Assembly: GCA_964620345.1 (NCBI GenBank)
Contig: CAZUHK010000090.1
Span: 1-12,188 of the forward strand
Length of the DNA stretch: 12,188 bases
Direction of reading: 5' to 3'
DNA from: CAZUHK01 sp964620345
GTDB taxonomy: Bacteria > Planctomycetota > Phycisphaerae > Phycisphaerales > Zrk34
The translations under genes and the position numbers were made by a program. Under the pieces are notes generated by a model, which did not search any database, was not told the DNA's origin, and saw nothing but the letters and a program-made list of their open reading frames with translations. This document shows, in pieces, positions 1 through 7,825 of the stretch (positions are counted from its first letter, which is position 1; every line of letters begins with the position of its first letter).

Positions 1-2
1 GC

Positions 3-277
3 CATGGTTATCGGATCATCCCCTGCCAACTCGCCAAGGAGTGTGAACGGTTACCCAGACTGTTGACCGGTGGTTTGTCGAACTGTTCCTCCGACTCGAG
101 ACGATTGCAGCGCACCCCAACCGCTGCCCCGTTGATCCGACACAAACGCAGCGATTCGGCATCGAAACACGAAAGCTCAACGTCGGTGAATATATCGCCT
201 TCTACCAGGTCGACGGGCAGGCCGGCCTGGTCAAGTTCGTCGCTTTCATGCACGGCGCGCGGCGCGACGAACGCTGA
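3..277 (+). pseudogene. Decayed ParE/RelE-family toxin remnant
   Basis: The open frame from 47 to the TGA at 275-277 encodes about 76 residues that read like the C-terminal three quarters of a ParE/RelE ribonuclease or gyrase-inhibitor-type toxin. There is a helix with DRWFVELFLRLETIAAHP, then RCP, then FGIETRKLNVGEYIAFY, VDG, and a final FMHGARRDER, matching the family pattern (helix, basic strand, Y..Y.VDG, V.F.HGAR end). The frame has no start codon and is closed upstream by TGA at 44-46. A different frame at 3-59 reads HGYRIIPCQLAKECERLPR, which resembles the first strand and helix of the same fold. The N-terminus therefore appears frameshifted, with some internal residues lost. No antitoxin gene is visible, although the window begins here and one could lie to the left. 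Family assignment is from motif reading only. It could instead be a live gene with a sequencing error, but the missing linker between the two halves argues for decay. Confidence 0.55.
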
Positions 278-319
278 CCGCGGTTGCCGATACGCCGTGG
301 TGGCGTCATGCTGGTACAT

Positions 320-1657
320 ATGAACGATGCATCCACCAATCGGCCCAATGTCATCTGGATCTTCGGGGATCAGCATCGCGGCTCGGCGCTTTCCTGCGCC
401 GGCGACCCGAACCTGCGCACGCCCAACATCGATCGGCTCGCGGCCGAGGGGGTTTGGTTCCGCAACGCGACGATGGGCTTTCCGCTTTCCTGCCCGTGCC
501 GCGGCTCGCTGCTGACGGGGATGTACCCCCACCACTGCGTCCGGGCCCACGAAGCGCGGATGCCGGCGGACGCCACGACCATCGGCCACGCGTTCAACGA
601 CGCGGGCTACGACACCGCGTGGATCGGCAAGTGGCACCTCGACGGCTTCCACGAGCGTGACGGCCGGGCGGCTTTCCACACCGTCCCGCCCGAGCGGCGC
701 GGCGGGTTCGACACGTGGATCGGCTACGAGAACAACAACGCCCAGTTCGACTGCCACGTCCACGGCCACGATGGCGACAGCGGCGAGGAAATCGAGCACT
801 ACCGGCTGCCGGACTTCGAGACCGATGCACTGACGGACCTGTTCATCGATTGGATCGAGGACCACGCCGAGCGGCCGTTCTTCGCCGCGCTGTCGGTTCA
901 GCCGCCGCACGATCCCTACACCGCCCCGGAGCATTGGATGAGGCGGCACAACCCGGCGCGGATTCGGCTTGGGCCCAACGTGCCGGACGTGCCGCACATC
1001 ACCGAGCAGGCCCGGCGCGAGCTGGCCGGGTACTACGCGCTGATCGAGAACCTGGACTGGAACCTCGGCCGCGTGCGCCAGACGCTGTCCGATCTGGGCA
1101 TCGACGAGGACACGTACATCGTGTTCTTCAGTGACCACGGCGACCACCACGGCAGCCACGGGCACTTCCGCAAGATGACGCCCTACCAGGAATCGGTGAA
1201 CGTGCCGTTCATCATCGGCGGCCCCAGCCGGTACCACTACCAGTGGCGGCACGCGCACCCGGGGCTGGTCAATCACGTGGACGTGGCGCCCACGAGTCTG
1301 GGCCTGGCGGGGATCGACGCGCCCAAGTCGATGGCGGGCTACGACTACTCGGGCTGCGTACACGCCGACCGCCAGCACGACCACGCGCCGCGCGAGGCCT
1401 ACATGCAGTGCGTCGTGCCTACCGGTCACGGCCAGAGCATCGACTTGCCCTGGCGCGGCGTGGTCACCGACGACGGCTGGAAGTACGTCGCCCTCGAAGG
1501 CCAGCCCATGATGATGTTCGACCTGAACACCGACCCCTACGAGCAGATCAACCTCGCCTGGCACGCCCACGCCCGCGACAAACGCCGCGAGCTGAACGAA
1601 CGCACGCGCGCCTGGATCGAAAAGACCGGCGATACGTTCGCGCTGCCGGAACTGTAG
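320..1657 (+). CDS. Sulfatase, type I (formylglycine-dependent), Ser-type motif
   Basis: Predicted 445-residue sulfatase of the alkaline phosphatase superfamily, hydrolysing a sulfate ester; the substrate cannot be told from sequence. The N-terminus PNVIWIFGDQHR carries the first metal-binding Asp (D17). RTPNIDRLAAEG follows. The modification motif is S57-C-P-C-R61 before GSLLTG, so the residue to be oxidised to formylglycine is Ser rather than Cys. Other expected active-site pieces are GKWHLD (K104, H106), QPPHDPY (H197), FFSDHGDHHG (D272, H273) and RK (K285). Length is normal for the family. No signal peptide or membrane segment is seen, suggesting a cytoplasmic enzyme. The ATG at 320 was chosen because it puts the start eight residues before the conserved strand. 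The ATG at 308 (weak GGTGG upstream) and the TTG at 284 are alternatives, and no start has a strong ribosome binding site. The next sulfatase starts 61 bp downstream on the same strand, so they are probably co-transcribed. Family confidence is high, substrate unknown. Confidence 0.93.
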   Translation: MNDASTNRPNVIWIFGDQHRGSALSCAGDPNLRTPNIDRLAAEGVWFRNATMGFPLSCPCRGSLLTGMYPHHCVRAHEARMPADATTIGHAFNDAGYDTAWIGKWHLDGFHERDGRAAFHTVPPERRGGFDTWIGYENNNAQFDCHVHGHDGDSGEEIEHYRLPDFETDALTDLFIDWIEDHAERPFFAALSVQPPHDPYTAPEHWMRRHNPARIRLGPNVPDVPHITEQARRELAGYYALIENLDWNLGRVRQTLSDLGIDEDTYIVFFSDHGDHHGSHGHFRKMTPYQESVNVPFIIGGPSRYHYQWRHAHPGLVNHVDVAPTSLGLAGIDAPKSMAGYDYSGCVHADRQHDHAPREAYMQCVVPTGHGQSIDLPWRGVVTDDGWKYVALEGQPMMMFDLNTDPYEQINLAWHAHARDKRRELNERTRAWIEKTGDTFALPEL

Positions 1658-1689
1658 GGGCAAACCGGATCGGCAATCGGCCACACTGC

Positions 1690-1702
1690 AAGCATGATGC
1701 TT
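1690..1702. promoter_or_regulatory. 13-bp palindrome in the leader of the second sulfatase
   Basis: AAGCATGATGCTT is a perfect 6-bp inverted repeat around a single central G. It lies in the 61-bp gap between the sulfatase genes and directly abuts the ribosome binding site. It could be a small operator, but short palindromes occur by chance and nothing else supports a function. Confidence 0.2.
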
Positions 1703-1710
1703 GAAGGAGA
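1703..1710 (+). promoter_or_regulatory. Ribosome binding site deciding the start of the second sulfatase
   Basis: GAAGGAGA is a strong Shine-Dalgarno sequence. Its AGGAG core (1705-1709) ends 9 nt before the ATG at 1719. It rules out the in-frame TTG at 1701 as the start and favours ATG 1719. Confidence 0.75.
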
Positions 1711-1718
1711 CACTCGCC

Positions 1719-3162
1719 ATGCCCACGCAGGCCTACCGCAACGTGATGCTGCTGATCGCTGACGACTGGTCGCCGATCGCGCGGTGCTATGGCAACGATG
1801 TTATTCAGACGCCGAACATCGATCGGCTCGCGCAGCGATCGACCGTGTTCGATCAGGCGTTCTGCGTCTCGCCGAGCTGCGCGGTGAGCCGGGCGTGTTT
1901 GCTGACCGGCCTGTACCCGCATCAGCACGGCCAGTACGGCCACTGCCACAGCATCCAGGGCTTTCGCACGCACGAGCATGTGCGCAGCGTGCCGGCGGTG
2001 CTCAACGAGCACGGCGTGCGAAACGCGCTGATCGGCAAGGTCCATGTCGCGCCGCAGTCGGTGTACCCGTTCGAGGTGTTCGACGATTCGCCCCACACCG
2101 ACCCGCAGCGGCAGGCGCAGATGGCCGGCGACTGGCTCAAGTCGATCGACGGTGCGCCGTTTCACCTGCACCTGGCCTCGTTCTTCCCTCACCGCTGGAG
2201 CGGCGACAGCCAGTTCGGCCTGGAGCGCGACATCCCCGGCGTCATCGACGTGACGTACGACCCGGCCGATGTCGTGGTCCCCGACTTCCTGCCGGACCAT
2301 CCCCACGTCCGGGCCGACCTGGCGAACTACTACAGCGCGATCAGCCGATTCGACGCGTTCGTGGGCATGCAGTTGGAGATGCTCGAAGCGTCCGGCCGGG
2401 CCGACGACACGCTGGTGATCCTGCTGTCCGATCACGGCATGCCCTTCCCGGGCGCCAAGGCGTCGAACTTCGACACCGGCCACCGCTGCCCGCTGATCAT
2501 CCACCGTCCGGGCCAGGCCCGGACGCAGCGAACCGACGCGGTGTGCAACTGGCTGGACGTGACCGCGACGATCTACGACTGGATCGGCGTCGAGCCGGGC
2601 NNNNNNNNNNCCGGACTGCGATGTACTCGAGGATCCGCTTTTTGACCTTCTCGAGCCCGTGGTGATCGGCGTCGAGCCGGGCGCCTGGCAGCCGCGGGTC
2701 GAAGGCCGATCGCTGCTGCCGGTGCTCGAGCGGCCCGACACGCCGGGGTGGGATCAGACCTGCTTCAGCCACTGCTTCCATGAGGTGGTGAATTACTACC
2801 CGTACCGCGTGCTGCGCGGCCGGCGTCACAAATACGTCCGCAACCTCGCGTGGCAATGCCCCGTGCCGTTGCCGACCGACCTGTACCGCTCGCGCACCTG
2901 GCGCGCGGTGGCCGGTGACGGATTGACGATGATGGGCCGGCGACCGACCGAACACTTCCGCCACCAGCGGCGCGAGGCGCTGTACGACATCGAGCAAGAC
3001 CCGGTGGAGACGAACAACCTGATCGACGACCCGGCGCTGGCCGATGTCGCCGAGTCGATGCGGCGGCAGGTGATGGACTGGCAGATCCGCACGCAAGATC
3101 CGTGGCTGGAGGTGCGCATTCAGGACGGCGACCCGGGGGCGCCGACGCACGCGAAGGGATAA
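1719..3162 (+). CDS. Heparan N-sulfatase (sulfamidase)-like sulfatase, split by an assembly gap
   Basis: Sulfatase resembling N-sulfoglucosamine sulfohydrolase (SGSH), which removes N-linked sulfate from glucosamine. Coding segments are 1719-2600 and 2683-3162. Collapsing the 19-bp repeat around the gap joins TIYDWIGVEPG directly to AWQPRVEGRSLLPVLE in one frame, giving 453 residues, a normal length. Visible features are metal ligands D15-D16 (LLIADDW), the modification motif C54-A-V-S-R58 followed by ACLLTGLYPHQHGQYG, IGKVHVAP (K107, H109), YDPADVVVPDFLPD, LLSDHGMPFP (D238, H239), HEVVNYYPYRVLRG with RNLAWQCPVPLP, and a final TQDPWLEV. The order and wording of these blocks follow human SGSH as I recall it. 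The third motif position is Val instead of the usual Pro or Ala. No signal peptide is seen. The start is fixed by a good ribosome binding site. Heparan-type specificity is a family inference; the substrate may be another N- or O-sulfated sugar. Confidence 0.88.
2582..2600 (+). repeat. 19-bp direct repeat flanking the scaffold gap, copy 1
   Basis: GATCGGCGTCGAGCCGGGC ends exactly at the first N. The second copy is at 2664-2682. The sulfatase frame continues correctly only if one copy and everything between is removed, which points to an assembly overlap and not a biological repeat. Confidence 0.9.
2601..2610. other. Assembly gap (10 N) inside the sulfatase gene
   Basis: Ten consecutive N mark a scaffold join of unspecified size. 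The flanking contig ends share a 19-bp sequence, so the true gap is likely negative: the contigs overlap and no sequence is missing. Confidence 0.95.
2611..2682 (-). other. lon: Chimeric contig-end fragment of a Lon protease gene
   Basis: On the minus strand these 72 bases read as 24 uninterrupted codons containing LDADHHGLEKVKKRILEY and ending IAVR. This is the conserved Lon segment just upstream of the ATPase Walker A region (E. coli Lon has LDTDHYGLERVKDRILEYLAVQ there). No other part of lon is present: reading on to either side gives sulfatase on the plus strand. The last 19 bases (2664-2682) are shared with the sulfatase. The best explanation is that an assembler fused the end of a lon read path to the sulfatase contig at this shared 19-mer. 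It should not be annotated as a gene here. The alternative, a true insertion of a lon fragment, would break an otherwise intact sulfatase. Confidence 0.8.
2664..2682 (+). repeat. 19-bp direct repeat flanking the scaffold gap, copy 2
   Basis: Identical to 2582-2600. The sulfatase frame resumes immediately after it with GCC TGG CAG (Ala-Trp-Gln). On the other strand the same bases fit the Lon reading frame. Confidence 0.9.
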
Positions 3163-3172
3163 AGACCTGACG

Positions 3173-3196
3173 AGCCCGGAGCGGAAGCTCTGGGTT
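3173..3196. terminator. Hairpin between convergent genes, possible bidirectional terminator
   Basis: AGCCCGGAGC (3173-3182) can pair with GCTCTGGGTT (3187-3196) around a GGAA tetraloop, giving ten base pairs including two G-U pairs when transcribed rightward. It lies 10 bp after the sulfatase stop and 43 bp before the stop of the converging AsmA-like gene. No U-tract follows, so it is not a textbook intrinsic terminator; its position is the main argument. Confidence 0.4.
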
Positions 3197-3239
3197 GCCG
3201 CGGAATACCGGGCACCGCGGCTCGCGGCTGGCCGACGCT

Positions 3240-6200
3240 TCAATCCAGCAACCCGCGGAGGATGCGGCGCTCGATGGATTCGTTGTCGTTTTGGTTGTCT
3301 TGCTGATTCTGCGCGTTGTTCTTCGGGGCGTCGGCGTCGGCGTCGCTCTCGCGCTGGGGCGGCTCGACCTGATCGGCCCAGGGCAGCTTGTCGACGCTCA
3401 TCGGCGGGGGGTTGCCGCCGAGCGCTTCGTTGAGCTTCCTGCGGGCGTCGTCGATGGGCTTTTTCAGCAGCGCCTGGGCCAGCGGGCCGCCGGCCTTGGT
3501 CAGCTCATCCAGCAAGCGGCCCAGCGCCTGATCCTCGGTAATCACGCGCGTCAGCGAGCCAAGGGCCTTGCCGAAATCGATCTCCTTCTTGGTCGTCGTG
3601 CCGCGCACGGGGACGACGAACATCGCGTTGGCCGGCACGTTGCTCAGGCCGAACACACCGCTCAGCGTCGTCGCGGGCATGCCGAGGGTCATCTCGTACG
3701 CCGCGAGCAGCGGCTGGCCCGCGGCCTGCTTCTGGGCCCCGGCGAACTGCACGCTGCCCCAGCTCGCCAGGTGGTAGCTGTTGTCGATGAGCATGTCCAG
3801 CCGGCGGGTATACGCCAGCTTACCGTCCTTGAGCGAAACGACCAGCGGCGTGAACCAGATCGAGCTGTCGCTGTGCTGCGTGCGCTTGAGCAGCTTGTTC
3901 AGACCCGTGAGGATGCCGCCCTGTTTCATCTTCACCCGGCCCAGGTCCAGCACGGCCTGATCGATGCGAACCTTCGTCAGGTCAAAGCCCCTGGTCGGCA
4001 CCATCGTCGCATCGGGCTGATTCGGGTCGTGGGGGATGGTGAACTTGATCGGCTGGTCCGATGTGTAGGCGGTCTCGAACACCGGGTGAATGCTCTGCAA
4101 GAGCTGCGCGCCGAACTCGGGGGTGACCTCAAACGTCGCGACCATCGGCTGGGTCAGGCGGAACACGCCGGCCTCGTCGACCCGGCCCACGAGGTTCACC
4201 TTGGCGTGCTGGGCATCCAGCGTCGCGGTGAGCTTGCCGTCGCCCTGATCGTTGAACTTCAGCTCACCGTCGGTCACCTTGCCCAGCGCCGCGACCAGCT
4301 TGCCCTGGGCGCCGGTGATGGCGTCGACCAGCGTGATTGGTAGGCGAACCAGCGAGGCGATGGCCGCGAGCTGGTCTTCGTTGAGCTTGCCCGTTTCATC
4401 GAACAGCTTGAGCAGATCGACGTCCAGGGCCAGCGCCTCGGTGGTGCCCGCGGCCGCGTCGGGCTGGCCTGCGAGCTTGAGGTTGAGCTGCTTGGTGAGG
4501 TCGGTCGTCTTCACCGAGCCGGTGAGCGAGGTGAACGTCGTGTCGATGGTGCGCTGGTCGACCTTCTGCGCAAGCGCGAGGCGGTCCATCTTCAGTCCCG
4601 CGTCGAGCGTGACCTTCGCCGGGTCGAACCCCGCGGGCTGATCGGCGGTCGGCAGCGGGTAGCGCAGCGTGTTGACGGTGAGCGTGGCCCTGGTCGGCTC
4701 CTTCAGCGTCGTGTGGGCCAGCGTGCCGTCGGCCGCGTGCTGCTGGATCGCCGCGAAGCCGGCGCGGGTGAGCTGCCATTCGATGTCGAACGGTTTGTCG
4801 AGTGTGGCCAAGTCACCCAGCGCGATCACCGCCCGGCCGCGCGGCATGGTGAGCTGTTCGCCGGCCAGCGCCAGCTCGACGCGCCGGTCGCCGGTCTCGG
4901 GCAGCATCACCGCGGCGCTCACATCGATGGTGGGGCCAATGTTCGGCACAAGCAGGCCCGCCTGACCGGTCAGCGATTCGATCAGCACGGTGGGCACCGA
5001 ATCGGCCCGGGCGCTGATCGTGCCCGTCGCCTGCGCGAGCAGTTGGTCGAAGCGCTGCACGGCCCAGTTGGCCAGGCCGCCTTTGACGTGCAGCTTGGCG
5101 CCCTGCCGACCGTCGCGCATGGTGACGGCGTCGACATTGAATGTCGCGGTGACATCTGAGCCGTCCACCGTGCCGGCGAGCGTGACGTCGGCGGTCTGTC
5201 CCAGGTGCTCGACCAGCCCGCTCTGCCCCGTGATCGCCTCGACGAACGCCAGCGGCAGGTCGGTCAGCGTCGTGCGCTCGAACTTAACCAGCGACTGGTT
5301 CATCGCGACCTTGCCGCGGGCGTGCCAGTGCTCGACCGAGGCCGCGGCGTCGATCGCGCCCGGCCGCGGCGCGCCCGGCAGCGTGGTGGTGCCGACCAGG
5401 CGCACGGCGGCGGTGTTGGCCGCGGCGTCCAGCGTGGCGTTGAGTTTGGCATCGCCGAGCGTCGCCCCGGCGAACTGCGGGTCGCCGGCCAGCTCGGCGC
5501 GCTTGATCTCGGCCACGAGCTTCGCCTTCAGCTTCGCCGGGTCGAAACCGGCCAGCGCGGTGGTCAATTCCTCCAGCGTGAGCGTGATCGGCACGTCGCC
5601 GGCCAGCGTCGGCCCGCCCTCGGCGGCGCGAAGGTGGCCGGGCATCAGCAGGTAGTTGACCGTGCCCGATTCGCTGAGCGAAAACGTGCTGAAGTCCGAC
5701 GCGATCCGCCCGGCCAGCGCCACGCGACCAAGCGGCTGCGCGGCCGGCGCGGTCGATCGGCCCCGCACCGTCACGTCGATCGGCCCGGGCTGCAGGTCGC
5801 CGCTCATCGCCGTCGAAGCGCGGGCGGTCAGCTCGAACTGCTCCGCGATATACCTGCTGAACTGCCCGCCATCACCCGCGGCCAGCGCGACCGCCGCGTC
5901 GAGCTTGGGCCGGTCGAGCTTGTCACCGGTCAGGTCGACGGTGAACGAGCCGATGGTCAGCGGCCCGAGTTTCTGCTGAGCGTCGGCCGGGTCCGTCACG
6001 CGCACGTCCGTGGTCGACAGCTTGGCGATGAGCGTCGTGTCGGCCGGCTGAATCATCCGCTTGTCGCGCGGCTTGGGGCGCGGGGCGTCCAGCGTGGTCA
6101 CGGCCAGCGTGAGCGGCTGATCGAAGGCGAGGTGGTAATCCAGGTCGGCCGCGTACCGCGCGACCAGCGGCGCCGGGTCGCGCAGCGTGAGCGTCGCCGG

Positions 6201-7745
6201 GCCGGTGGTGCGGACGCGGTCGGTCATCGCCAGCGGCAGATCGGCCTGGAGGTTGTCGGACGCGAGCGCGGCGGTGAGCTTCACATCCTTCGGCCCGCTG
6301 CTGACTGCGGTGACGGTGAACGCGGCGGTATTGCCCAGCAGATCGACGATCAGGCCGTCGGCGTCGGCCAGGGCGTCGATGATCTTCGGCGGGATGCCGC
6401 TGAGCGCGACCTCGCCGTTGAGCATCATCCCCGCGCCGTTGGGCAGGGCGGTGGCCGGATCGAACAGCTTGTCGGCCGTGCCGCTGGCGCTGAGCTTGCC
6501 CGCCTGGCCGCCGGCCGACGTGGCCGCGCCCAGCGAAACCGTGATCGACTCGGCCAGGTTCGCCGTATCGATGTTGCCCGACAGATTCGACCACGCCAGC
6601 GTGCCCAGGCGATCGTCGCCGACGATCGCGCCGTCGGCCACATCGAGCTTCACCGTCGCCACGACCCGCGTGGGGTCGAACTCGGCCACCGGCAGCATGA
6701 GCGTGGGCACGTCGAGCGTGAGGGGCGTGTCGCCGGCCAGCGTGAAGCGGCCGTCGGTCAGGTCGGCGATGAACGCCGGCGCCGCGGTGAACTTCACGTG
6801 GGCCTTGCCGTCGAACCGGTCGGCGGCGATCGCGCCGTCGAACGTCGCGTCCAGCCGCGGCGCCCTGGCGGTGAGGGTGATCGTCTGTTTGCCCGCCGGG
6901 TCGCCGGCGATCTTCGCGTGCAGGTCCAGCGTCTTGCCCAGCGCGTTGGCCAGCCGCCCGCCGGTCCCGGCGATCGCGTCGATACCCTCCAGCGGCAGGT
7001 GGGTCACGTCGGCCTCGGCCGTCAGGTGTAAGTCGTCGGCCACCAGCACGCCCCGGGCGTTGAACCCGCGCACCGTCGCGCTGCCGGTGAGCTTGCCGCG
7101 CTGCCCGCCCTGCCGGGTGTCGGCCGAGAGCGACAAGCTGACCGGCTTGCCCATTTCGCTCGCGTCGCCCTCGGCGGTGAGGTTGCTGATGGTGACCGGC
7201 TCGATGTCCGGGCCGGTCGCGGTGATCCGCCCGCCGGTCACCTTGAGCTTGCCGGTGATCGGCAGCGAGATCGGCTCGTCGGGCGCCTCGGGGTCGGCCT
7301 TGAGCAGATCGCCCAGCGCGACCTGCAGGTTGGTCGTGCCATCGGCGTTCTGCACGATGTCCGCGGTGGGCTGGTCGATGGCGATCACGCCCAGGTTCCG
7401 CCCGCCGGTCGCAAGCGACCAGAGCGTCGCGTCGGCGGTGATCGACGCGACCGATGCGATGGTGTTGCCGTCGGCGTCCTTGATCGCGACGGCTTCGATC
7501 GCCGGCGTGCTGAACCAGCCGACGCTCAGCCGGTCGATGCTCAGCGACCCGTTCATCTGCTCGCTCACCGCCCCGGTGAGTTTCGCCTTCAGCCAGCCGT
7601 CGCTGATCATGCTCGGCAACGCCGCGAGCACGACGACGATCAGCGCGACCGCGATCAGCCCCCCCCGCCAGACCCAGCGGAAGCGCGAGCGCTTGCGCGG
7701 TTGAGGCCGATCGTTCGCTCCCGACGATGCATCATTCTGTGACAT
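3240..7745 (-). CDS. Very large AsmA/TamB-like inner-membrane-anchored envelope protein
   Basis: 1,501-residue protein with a basic cytoplasmic tail (PRKRSRFRWVWRG), one membrane helix at about residues 29-46 (LIAVALIVVVLAALP) and a long predicted periplasmic beta-rich body. After the helix comes LKAKLTGAVSEQMNGSLSIDRLSVGWFSTPAIEAVAI, typical of the AsmA N-terminal region. The body contains at least five copies of a [DE]A[IL]TG..G.L...LG.T motif (starts near 256, 457, 836, 923, 1141) and four FDP.[KR]V-like motifs (near 356, 734, 1040, 1254). The C-terminus has VPVRGTTTKKEIDFGKAL, then a Gln/Asn/Asp-rich tail and RRILRGLLD. AsmA-like proteins of this size are thought to bridge inner and outer membranes and move phospholipids; applying that role here is inference. 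ATG 7745 is preceded by an in-frame GTG at 7748; neither has a strong ribosome binding site. The gene lies 124 bp after nadA on the same strand and may be read from it. Homology is by architecture, not by strong sequence identity. Confidence 0.8.
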   Translation of the reverse strand: MSQNDASSGANDRPQPRKRSRFRWVWRGGLIAVALIVVVLAALPSMISDGWLKAKLTGAVSEQMNGSLSIDRLSVGWFSTPAIEAVAIKDADGNTIASVASITADATLWSLATGGRNLGVIAIDQPTADIVQNADGTTNLQVALGDLLKADPEAPDEPISLPITGKLKVTGGRITATGPDIEPVTISNLTAEGDASEMGKPVSLSLSADTRQGGQRGKLTGSATVRGFNARGVLVADDLHLTAEADVTHLPLEGIDAIAGTGGRLANALGKTLDLHAKIAGDPAGKQTITLTARAPRLDATFDGAIAADRFDGKAHVKFTAAPAFIADLTDGRFTLAGDTPLTLDVPTLMLPVAEFDPTRVVATVKLDVADGAIVGDDRLGTLAWSNLSGNIDTANLAESITVSLGAATSAGGQAGKLSASGTADKLFDPATALPNGAGMMLNGEVALSGIPPKIIDALADADGLIVDLLGNTAAFTVTAVSSGPKDVKLTAALASDNLQADLPLAMTDRVRTTGPATLTLRDPAPLVARYAADLDYHLAFDQPLTLAVTTLDAPRPKPRDKRMIQPADTTLIAKLSTTDVRVTDPADAQQKLGPLTIGSFTVDLTGDKLDRPKLDAAVALAAGDGGQFSRYIAEQFELTARASTAMSGDLQPGPIDVTVRGRSTAPAAQPLGRVALAGRIASDFSTFSLSESGTVNYLLMPGHLRAAEGGPTLAGDVPITLTLEELTTALAGFDPAKLKAKLVAEIKRAELAGDPQFAGATLGDAKLNATLDAAANTAAVRLVGTTTLPGAPRPGAIDAAASVEHWHARGKVAMNQSLVKFERTTLTDLPLAFVEAITGQSGLVEHLGQTADVTLAGTVDGSDVTATFNVDAVTMRDGRQGAKLHVKGGLANWAVQRFDQLLAQATGTISARADSVPTVLIESLTGQAGLLVPNIGPTIDVSAAVMLPETGDRRVELALAGEQLTMPRGRAVIALGDLATLDKPFDIEWQLTRAGFAAIQQHAADGTLAHTTLKEPTRATLTVNTLRYPLPTADQPAGFDPAKVTLDAGLKMDRLALAQKVDQRTIDTTFTSLTGSVKTTDLTKQLNLKLAGQPDAAAGTTEALALDVDLLKLFDETGKLNEDQLAAIASLVRLPITLVDAITGAQGKLVAALGKVTDGELKFNDQGDGKLTATLDAQHAKVNLVGRVDEAGVFRLTQPMVATFEVTPEFGAQLLQSIHPVFETAYTSDQPIKFTIPHDPNQPDATMVPTRGFDLTKVRIDQAVLDLGRVKMKQGGILTGLNKLLKRTQHSDSSIWFTPLVVSLKDGKLAYTRRLDMLIDNSYHLASWGSVQFAGAQKQAAGQPLLAAYEMTLGMPATTLSGVFGLSNVPANAMFVVPVRGTTTKKEIDFGKALGSLTRVITEDQALGRLLDELTKAGGPLAQALLKKPIDDARRKLNEALGGNPPPMSVDKLPWADQVEPPQRESDADADAPKNNAQNQQDNQNDNESIERRILRGLLD

Positions 7746-7764
7746 CACGTGGCCCCAAGGGAAA

Positions 7765-7799
7765 GAATGACGAATGACAAATGTCTAATGACGAATGCG
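7765..7799 (+). repeat. Heptad repeat array, five GAATGAC-type units
   Basis: Five consecutive 7-bp units without gaps: GAATGAC, GAATGAC, AAATGTC, TAATGAC, GAATGCG. They lie between the AsmA-like start and the nadA stop. An inverted array of the same consensus lies 26 bp away, so the two could pair into an imperfect hairpin in transcripts of either strand. Confidence 0.85.
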
Positions 7800-7825
7800 G
7801 GAAAGACCATCGGCTCTGACCGTGT

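Noticed and set aside
284..319. TTG start for the first sulfatase giving 12 extra residues
   Set aside because: No ribosome binding site, and the added residues (PIRRGGVMLVH) precede the normal N-terminus of the family; ATG 320 or 308 is preferable.
8..1726. 572-residue open frame on the minus strand
   Set aside because: It lies opposite the clear sulfatase gene and toxin remnant, is Val/Arg/Gly-rich without recognisable motifs, and is the kind of shadow frame expected in GC-rich coding DNA.
3195..4343. 382-residue plus-strand open frame opposite the end of the AsmA-like gene
   Set aside because: Its Leu/Arg/Val-rich sequence has no family features, and the minus-strand frame has the membrane anchor and repeat structure of a real protein.
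5205..7031. 608-residue plus-strand open frame
   Set aside because: Antisense to the AsmA-like gene; composition dominated by Arg, Gly, Val and Gln with no domain, membrane anchor or start signal. A GC-driven shadow.
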